Shown: positions 15,128-20,455 of the stretch, one piece after another
How positions within the stretch are numbered: position 1 is the stretch's first letter
Layout: the number at the start of each line of letters is the position of its first letter
Assembly (NCBI GenBank): GCA_963575745.1
Contig: CAUYUJ010014557.1
Location: 374,235-394,689 of the forward strand
Length of the DNA: 20,455 nt
Source of the DNA: Prorocentrum cordatum
Taxonomy: Eukaryota > Sar > Dinophyceae > Prorocentrales > Prorocentraceae
Reading direction: 5' to 3'
The notes under the pieces: generated by a model
The model's database searches: none
What the model was told of the DNA's origin: nothing
Seen by the model: the letters and a program-made list of their open reading frames with translations, nothing else
Position numbers and translations under genes: made by a program

Positions 15128-16174
15128 AACTGGGCGCCGGCGGTAAACCGTCAACCTTGGTTACCGCCGGGAGACTCGTAGAGCTTCCTAGCTCGATTTA
15201 AGTTGAGAAAACCGACAGCACCTACAACATTCCGACTTATAGTGAATATTTTTTGGCCTCTGAATGCGACAGGCGGACGCGTCTGATGTCTGCGAATCGA
15301 CTTCTGTCATTACCAGCCCTGCAGCCCCCCTACAGCCCGAGTTAAGTGCAGAAAACCGACAGCACTTCTCAGGATGACTCGAACAATACAGTAGTTTAGC
15401 AGACCTAATTCGGGCAGCAGACCGAGTTTCGAGCTCTGGATTGGACAGGCGGACGCGCCTGATGTCTTCAAATCGATTCCTGTGACCACCCGCACTGTAG
15501 CCCCCCTCAGCGCAAGTTGAGTGAAGAAGACCGAGAGCACTGCTCAAGATAACTCGACCAATACGAATAGTTTCGCGATTCTAGATCGGGCAGCAGACCG
15601 AGTTCAGAGCTCTCGATTCGACAGAGAAACGCAACTGGTGATTCTGAATCGGTTTCTGTAAATATCAGCTCTGTAGCTGTCCTACAGCGCGAGTTAAGTA
15701 CAGAAAACCGAGAGTTCATCTTAAGACGACTCGAATAATACGAATAGGTTTGCGGACCTAGCTTGGCTAACAGACCGAGTTGAGACCTCTGGATTCAACA
15801 GGCGAACGCGCCTACTCATTCTACATCGATTAGCTGTGCTTACCAGCTCTGTAGCTGTCCTAAAGCTCGAGTTACGTTCAGAAAACCGTCAGCGCGTATC
15901 AAGATGACTCAAAACGGCCGATCCCGCCACAGTGCTTTTCGATAGTAATATTCACCCAATGGAGCTGAGATCAAGATGGCGAGCGGGAATAAGATCGAAT
16001 ATCACGGGAAAAAATATTAGAGCTCTAACGAATGTTCAAAGTTCGAGAACAAAATTTTCAACCGACCAAAAGTCACCAAAAGTTCCGTCGAGATTTGTCT
16101 TGCCAACTAGCTCTCCAGCGCGCCGGAATTACTCTTAGCTTCCAGCAATAACTTGCTAAGGGAAGCTCTACGAG
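15128..16174 (+). mobile_element. Family A element, copy A5 (left arm of the large inverted repeat)
   Basis: Starts AACTGGGCGCCGG with a perfect head stem CCGGCGGTAA (15137-15146) and TTACCGCCGG (15161-15170), followed by GACTCGTAGAGCTTCC. A run of ~177-bp units follows (15190-15900). The right part is shared with A2 (GACTCAAAACGGCCGATCCC, GAGATCAAGATGGCGAGCGG, ATATCACGGGAAAAAATATT), and it ends CTTGCTAAGGGAAGCTCTACGAG. Minus-strand frames through the units recur in other copies, but frameshifts between units argue against a functional protein. Confidence 0.85.
15190..15900 (+). repeat. ~177-bp tandem repeat, forward array
   Basis: The anchor ACCGACAG or ACCGAGAG starts at 15211, 15355, 15530, 15707 and 15885 (spacings 144, 175, 177, 178). 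Each unit holds GACTCGAACAATAC, GCAGACCGAGTT, a hairpin such as CAGGCG-GACG-CGCCTG (15446-15461), AATCGATT, a second hairpin CTGTAG with CTACAG (15671-15687) and CGAGTTAAGT-CAGAAAACCG. This unit length is typical of satellite DNA. Confidence 0.85.
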
Positions 16175-16178
16175 CTAT

Positions 16179-16449
16179 TTCCCGAAGAGCTCGCTGAGAG
16201 CTAAAGGGTTTACCGCCAGGTGGTGGTGCCCGCCAGGAGCTCTTCCACGGCGCTCCACAGGCCTCGCAGCGACTCCGGTGAGCCGGCAACGGGTCCGGGA
16301 GAGCTCCCGGCAAGCTTCCAAGCGTGCCTGCACGCGTGCAGGCACGCTTGGAAGCGTTTCTGGCAGCGCTTCAGCAGCGCTGCAGGGGAGCCCCCCAGAG
16401 CCCCAGGAAAGATTTCCCGCTCCGGAAGGAGACTTCGCTCTCTGGGTTT
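16179..16449 (+). mobile_element. Family C element, copy C18 (centre of the large inverted repeat)
   Basis: Head TTCCCGAAGAGCTCGCTGAG, then GGGTTTACCGCCAGGTGGTG, where the usual AGATTAGAAGCCGGA is replaced by bases that resemble the A head (TTTACCGCC). Subtype block CCAGGAGCTCTTCCACGG, an exact 42-bp palindrome at 16314-16355 (half-site starts GCTTCCAAGCGTGCC), GCGCTTCAGCAGCGCTGC, then the CTTCGCTCTCTGGG module. Confidence 0.8.
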
Positions 16450-16484
16450 TTCCCGGAGAGCTCGCTGAGAGCTAAAGGGTTTAA
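16450..16484 (+). mobile_element. Family C head only, copy C19
   Basis: TTCCCGGAGAGCTCGCTGAG and AGCTAAAGGGTTTAAAATA, cut by the A6 end. As in C15, the truncation point is just after GGGTTT. Confidence 0.75.
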
Positions 16485-17907
16485 AATAACTCGTAGAGCT
16501 TCCCTTAGCAAGTTTTTGCTGGAAGCTAAGAGTAATTCCGGGGCGCTGGAGAGCTAGTTGGCAAGAAAAATCTCGACGGACCTTTTGGTGACTTTTGGTC
16601 GGTTGAAAATTTTGTTCTCAAAATTTGAACATTCGTTAGAGCTCTAGTATTTTTTCCCATGATATTCGATCTTATTCCCGCTCGCCATCTTGATCTCAGC
16701 TCGATCGGGTACCTTTTACTGCCAAAAAGCAGGCAGGCGGGATCGGCCGTTTCGAGTCATCTTGATACGCGCTGTCGGTTTTCTGAACATAACTCGAGCT
16801 TGAGGACAGCTACAGGGCCAGTAAGCACAGCTAATCGATGTAGAATGATCAGGCGCGTTCCCCTGTTGAACCCAGAGACCTGAACTCGGTCTGCTAGCCG
16901 AGCTAGGTACAAAAACCTATTCGTATTATCCGAGTCATCTTGACAGACGCTCTCGGTATTTTGTGCTTAACTCGAACTGTAGGGCAGCTACAGAGCTCAT
17001 AGTCACAGAAATCGATTGGTAATCATCAGGCGCGTTCGTCTATTGAATCGGGAGCTCTGAACTCGCCCTGCTGGAATCGCGAAACTATTCGTATTGTTCG
17101 ACTCATCTGAAGAGGTACTCTCGCTTTCTAAACTTAACTCGGGCTGCGGGGGCTACAGTGCTGGTGGGGACAGCAATCGATTTGGAGACATGAGGCGCGT
17201 CCGCCTGTGGAAGCCAGAGCTCGGAACTCGGCCTGCTGCCTGAACTCGGTCCGCAAAGCTGTTCGTATTGTTCGAGTCATCCTGAAAGATGCTGTCGGTT
17301 TTCCGCACTTAACTCGGGCTGTAGGGGAGCTGCAGGGCTGGTAATCACAGGAATCGATTCGGAGACATCAGACGCGTCCGCCTGTCGCATTCAGAGGCCT
17401 GAACTCGGTCTGATACTCGAGCTGGGTTTAGGAAACTATTTTCGTTTTATTTGAGTTATCTTCAGAGGTGCTGTTGATTAGCGCACGTAACTCGGGCTGT
17501 AGCAGAGCTACAAAGCTCGTACAGAAGACAATCCAGAAGCATCAGGGGGCGTTCGGCTGTTGCATCGAGAGGTCTGAAATCGCTTGGGCTGAAAACTATT
17601 CGTTCTACTCGGTCTGCTGCCCGAATTAGGTCTACGACACTACTGTATTGTTCGAGTCATGCTGAGAAGTGCTGTCGGTTTTCTGCACTGAACTCGGCCT
17701 GTAGGGGGGCTGCAGGGCTGGCAATCACAGAAGTCGATTCGCAGACATCAGACGCGCCCGCCTGTCGCATACAGAGGTCAAAAACTATTCACTATAAGTC
17801 GGAATGTTGGTAGGTGCTGTCGGTTTTCTTAACTTAAGTCGAGCTAGGAAGCTCTACGAGTTCCCCGGCGGTAATCAAGGTTGACGGTTTACCGCCGGCG
17901 CCCAGTT
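16485..17907 (-). mobile_element. Family A element, copy A6 (right arm of the large inverted repeat)
   Basis: From CTCGTAGAGCTTCCCTTAGC (16489), GCTAGTTGGCAAGAAAAATC, TCGATCGGGTACCTTTTACT, through seven ~177-bp units, to AAGCTCTACGAG and the head CCGGCGGTAA (17865-17874) with TTACCGCCGG (17889-17898), ending GCGCCCAGTT. It faces A5 tail-to-tail. The left 430 bp is close to 18175-18600 in the same orientation, so A6 and A7 share a recent common source. Confidence 0.85.
16740..17850 (-). repeat. ~177-bp tandem repeat, reverse array 1
   Basis: The anchor CGGT within TGTCGGTTTTC (or variants CGCT, TGAT) lies at 16776, 16954, 17122, 17296, 17475, 17676 and 17821 (spacings 178, 168, 174, 179, 201, 145). 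Units contain TTCGAGTCATC, AACTCGGGCTGTAGGGG, AATCGATTCGGAGACAT and CAGACGCGTCCGCCTG. Confidence 0.85.
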
Positions 17908-18121
17908 AGAAGCCGGACGTTGGTGGTGCCCGCCACCAGCCCATCTCCGCCGGTCCAGAGTTCTCGCAGCAGCTCGTTCGACCCGGCCACGTGTCCGGGA
18001 GAGCTTCCGGCAAGCTTCCACGCGTGCCCGCACGCATACAGGTACGCGTGGAAGCGTTTTTTTGGCAGCGGTTCGGAAGGGCTGCCAGGGAACCCCCCAG
18101 AGTCCCAGAAGAGCTTCACGC
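17908..18121 (+). mobile_element. Family C element, copy C20 (head missing)
   Basis: Begins AGAAGCCGGACGTTGGTGGT directly after the A6 head, so the C head is lost or displaced. Centre GCTTCCACGCGT (18014) faces ACGCGTGGAAGC (ending 18055), a 12-bp perfect stem around a degenerate core. Ends TCCCAGAAGAGCTTCACGCG. Confidence 0.75.
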
Positions 18122-18174
18122 GTAACTCGTAGAGCTTCCCTTAGCAAGTTATTGCTGGAAGCTAAGAGTAATAA
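18122..18174 (-). repeat. Single A tip
   Basis: TAACTCGTAGAGCTTCCCTT, then AGCAAGTTATTGCTGGAAGC to AAGAGTAA. It is duplicated by the start of A7 53 bp further on. Confidence 0.75.
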
Positions 18175-19070
18175 CTCGTAGAGCTTCCCTCAGCAAGTTA
18201 TTGCTGGAAGCCTCAGAGTAATTCCGGGGCGCTGGAGTGCTAGTTGGCAAGAAAAAACTCGACGGACCTTTTAGTGACTTTTGGTCGGTTGAAATTTTTT
18301 TTCTCGAAATTCAACCATTCGTTCGAGCTCTAGTATTTTTTTTCCGTGATTTTCGATATTATTCCTGCTCGCCATCTTGATCTCAGGCTCGATCGGGTAC
18401 CTTTTACTGCCAAAAAGCACACGGGCGGGATCGGCCGTTTCGAGTCATCTTGTCACGCGGTCTTGGTTTTCTCAAGATAACTCGAGCTTCAGGACAGCTA
18501 AAGAGCTGGTAAGCACAGCTAATCGATTCAGAATGATCAGGCGCGTTCGCCTGTTGAAGCCAGAGGTCTGGATTCGGTCTGCTAGCCGAGCTCTGCTGCC
18601 CGATCTAGAATCACAAAACTATTCGTATTGTTCGAGGCGCTTGCAAGATGCTGTCGGTTCTCTGTACTTAACTCGGGCTGTAGGGGGGCTACAGTGCTGG
18701 TAGTCACAGGAATCGATTCGGAGACACTAGGCGCACTTGCCTGCGGAATCCAGAGCTCCGAACTCGGTCTGTTGCCTGAACTAGGTCCACGAAACTATTC
18801 GTATTGTTCGAGTCATCCTGAAAGGTGCTGTCGGTTTCCTGCACTTACCTCGGCTGCAGAGGGGGCTGCAGGGCTGGTAATCACAGGGATCGATTCAGAG
18901 ACATCAGACGTGTCTGCCAGTCGCATGCAGAGGTCTGAACTCGGTCTGATACTCGAACTAGGTTTGCCAAACTATTCGTATTGTTCGAGTCATCTTGAGA
19001 GGTGCTGTCGATTTACGCACGTAACTCGGGCTGTAGGAGGGCTACAGAGCTTGTGCAGAAGACAATATAG
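18175..19070 (-). mobile_element. Family A element, copy A7 (truncated by B3)
   Basis: CTCGTAGAGCTTCCCTCAGC, GCTAGTTGGCAAGAAAAAAC, TCGATCGGGTACCTTTTACT, then four ~177-bp units (anchors 18464, 18655, 18832, 19009; spacings 191, 177, 177). It stops at GAAGACAATATAG. The matching place in A6 (17530) continues, so the A7 head side was lost when B3 arrived or by a later deletion. Two consecutive units are exactly 177 bp (59 codons) and stay open in one plus-strand frame, but with about a third of residues changed. Confidence 0.8.
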
Positions 19071-19441
19071 ACTGGCGCCGGCGGTGAACCGTCAACCTGG
19101 TCACCGCCGGGAACCTCGTAGAGCTCCTTGAATCCGTGAGAAAGCTCAGCATCAAAGCGGGAGCTTCTGGAGCTTTTCTACAAAAACTTCAAGTTGAGAT
19201 TTTTTCGGAGTCAACATGAAGTCGGTTCCTTCAAGTGAACTGGTACTGAAAATGACTCTAGATGGCCGAGCTGATCAGGGAACGAAGTTTATATCTCAAT
19301 GCTCGGAGTAAAAATCTGCTTTTTCAAAATGAATTGTCAAATATCTTTCAAAAAATTGCAAAACCACCCAAAAGTTGTCACATTGTCCGCCTCGGCCGGC
19401 TGGACCAAAGTTCTCACTCCCAGCGAAGCTATTCATATGAA

Positions 19442-19470
19442 GTCTCGCGCTCTCAGTGAGAGCGCGAGAC
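19442..19470. repeat. Perfect hairpin, 14-bp arms, 1-nt loop
   Basis: GTCTCGCGCTCTCA (19442-19455), G, TGAGAGCGCGAGAC (19457-19470). It lies at the left edge of the B3-specific insert. With a one-base spacer it is effectively a 29-bp palindrome. Confidence 0.9.
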
Positions 19471-19992
19471 CATTCTGCGTCGACAAAAATGCACCAGAAC
19501 TCTCTAGGTCACCCATAGATCGATATAAATTAGAAAAAAAATCATCCGACACAAAAAATACAAAATTGTACAAATCGATATTTTTCATTGATTTTGAAAA
19601 TTCTAATCAATTTGGGCACTCTCGAGGCTCCCATTCGATGTCTCGCATGTCGCTACTTCGATTGAAATGTACCTGGCATGCATAGCATGCACTCAGCTCG
19701 AGTTATCATCGAAACACCGTTCGCAACACGCATACATAGAGACAGTATTTCGAGCATAACTCCTGACTCAGCCATTTCTAGGAACTCTCGAGCTTCCAGT
19801 GTGACGCGCCAGATCATTCTGCATCGACTGGTGTGCGTGAGAGGTCTGTAGCTTGCTGACAGCTCGAGTTAAGTAAAGCCAACCACCGTCACCTGCCAAA
19901 CTGCACTGCAGGCAAAGTCGGTTCCTGCAAGTCTTTTGACAGTAATATTGCCCCTAGAGCCCTGAAAATTTTACCAGCAGGTGCGCCATAGC

Positions 19993-20076
19993 TTACTGCA
20001 TGTGAGAAAAATCCGTTTTCAGAAAACGAATTGCTTACTGTATGTGAGAAAAATCCGTTTTCTGAAAACGAATTGT
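19993..20076. repeat. 42-bp tandem duplication with internal hairpin
   Basis: TTACTGCATGTGAGAAAAAT and TTACTGTATGTGAGAAAAAT start at 19993 and 20035. Each unit ends CGTTTTC, A or T, GAAAACG followed by AATTG. The two copies differ at three sites by my reading, one of them the hairpin loop base. Confidence 0.85.
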
Positions 20077-20205
20077 CAAATCTTGCACACAGTTTCAAAA
20101 ACCGACCCCAGGTTAACACATTGTCTCTTTTGGTCGGGTCGGCCAACTAGCTCCACCCTGCGCCCGAATTCCTCTTAGCTCATCTCGTCGAGGAGCTCTA
20201 CGAGG

Positions 20206-20272
20206 TAAGCAAGGGGGGCGGTTCGGCTGTGCTTTTCGAGAGGTATCTCGTAGAGCTTCCCTTAGCTAGTTA
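20206..20272. other. Spacer with one A tip
   Basis: TAAGCAAGGGGGGCGGTTCG is followed by ATCTCGTAGAGCTTCCCTTA (from 20245) and GCTAGTTA. No gene is seen. Confidence 0.6.
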
Positions 20273-20455
20273 TTCCCGGATAGCTCCTTGAGAGCTGAGG
20301 GTTTCAGATAAGAAGCCGGCGGTGGGTGGTGAGGAGCGCACGCCCACCTCCGCCGCTCCACGATCCCCGCAGCAAGCTGCCAGAGCCTGCAGCGTGTCCG
20401 GGAGCGTGGCTTCCTAGCGTTTCCCAATACGCGTGGCTCCTGGGTGCGCGAAGCG
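20273..20455 (+). mobile_element. Family D element, copy D3 (cut by window edge)
   Basis: TTCCCGGATAGCTCCTTGAG, CAGATAAGAAGCCGGCGGTG, CCACCTCCGCCGCTCCACGA, GCAGCGTGTCCGGGAGCGTG, CCCAATACGCGTGGCTCC. The last ~70 bases match 4820-4885 closely. It continues beyond the window. Confidence 0.8.

Larger units (their letters stand above)
15128..17907. repeat. 2,780-bp inverted repeat (A5 / C18-C19 / A6)
   Basis: The first ~290 bases from AACTGGGCGCCGG (15128) match the reverse complement of the last ~290 bases ending CGCCCAGTT (17907) with only scattered differences. Homology continues inward through the unit arrays and the A right ends to 16174 and 16489. The base outside each end does not pair (G at 15127, A at 17908), so the symmetry starts exactly at the A head. 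The asymmetric centre of about 314 bp is a C element. The right arm is longer by roughly 370 bp because it holds more units. Confidence 0.85.
19071..20205 (+). mobile_element. Family B element, copy B3 (long form, 1,135 bp)
   Basis: Head CCGGCGGTGA (19078-19087) with TCACCGCCGG (19101-19110) perfect, then ACCTCGTAGAGCTCCTTG and the usual B body to about 19430 (CACATTGTCCGCCTCGGCCG). Then comes ~700 bp not found in other B copies, then a second B right part (CACATTGTCTCTTTTGGTCG, CCAACTAGCTCC) and the end GAGGAGCTCTACGAGG. The extra part is A/T-richer and partly A-like (ACAGCTCGAGTTAAGTAAAG at about 19859). It may be a composite of two B copies around other DNA. The largest frame in it (128 codons, 19299-19685) has no domain I recognise. 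Confidence 0.7.

Noticed and set aside
15128-17907. Helitron
   Set aside because: Hairpin and fold-back features are suggestive, but there is no TC start, no CTRR end after a 3' hairpin and no Rep/helicase frame; terminal symmetry also argues against it.

Overview
The window looks like a gene-poor, repeat-dense stretch of a eukaryotic nuclear genome. I recognise no complete protein-coding gene, rRNA, tRNA or CRISPR array. The grounds for eukaryotic are homopolymer-rich G/C tracts, several minisatellites, a ~177-bp satellite unit and nested families of short non-autonomous-looking elements. CpG is abundant inside the elements, so there is no sign of CpG decay. The taxon cannot be fixed from the sequence. 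Long open frames occur on both strands at the same places because the repeats are GC-rich and stop-poor; I treat them as shadows.

Positions 1-4066 are simple and tandem repeats. They comprise a G-run/C-run array with an ~80-bp period (63-580), a perfect 48-bp (AT)-cored palindrome (585-632), a ~49-bp array carrying GGTTCGAACC (1210-1585), a CCACTGTCCCC minisatellite (1600-2360), an inverted ~54-bp version of the GGTTCGAACC array (2395-2665), a little-structured stretch (2670-3250), a strand-switching TCCGG/CCGGA minisatellite (3255-3762) and CCAAGATGG-type repeats (3845-4066 and 4411-4785).

From about 4067 to the end the window is a mosaic of four recurring families, named here only for this annotation. 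Family A starts with an inverted-repeat 'head' (stem CCGGCGGTAA with TTACCGCCGG), carries one or more ~177-bp units and ends in GGGAAGCTCTACGAG. Family B (~400 bp, one copy 1,135 bp) has a version of the same head and ends in GAGCTCTACGAGG. Family C (~250-340 bp, about 20 full or partial copies) starts TTCCCGGAGAGCTCTCTGAG and carries internal palindromes of up to 42 bp. Family D (~350 bp) is a diverged relative of C. Short 'tips' of A and B (CTCGTAGAGCTTCCC, CCTCGTAGAGCTCTTC) sit between them, alone or in tandem.

The most striking structures are a 2,780-bp inverted repeat made of two head-to-tail-mirrored A elements around a C element (15128-17907), and paired compensatory substitutions in stems of the A/B head, the 177-bp unit and the C palindromes. 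These suggest that the ability to fold (as RNA or as extruded DNA) is either maintained or repeatedly re-created by intra-palindrome conversion. Two short protein-like frames wedged between elements (about 12195-12321 and 14846-14956) may be captured gene scraps. No transposase or other enzyme is visible, so any activity would depend on factors encoded elsewhere.
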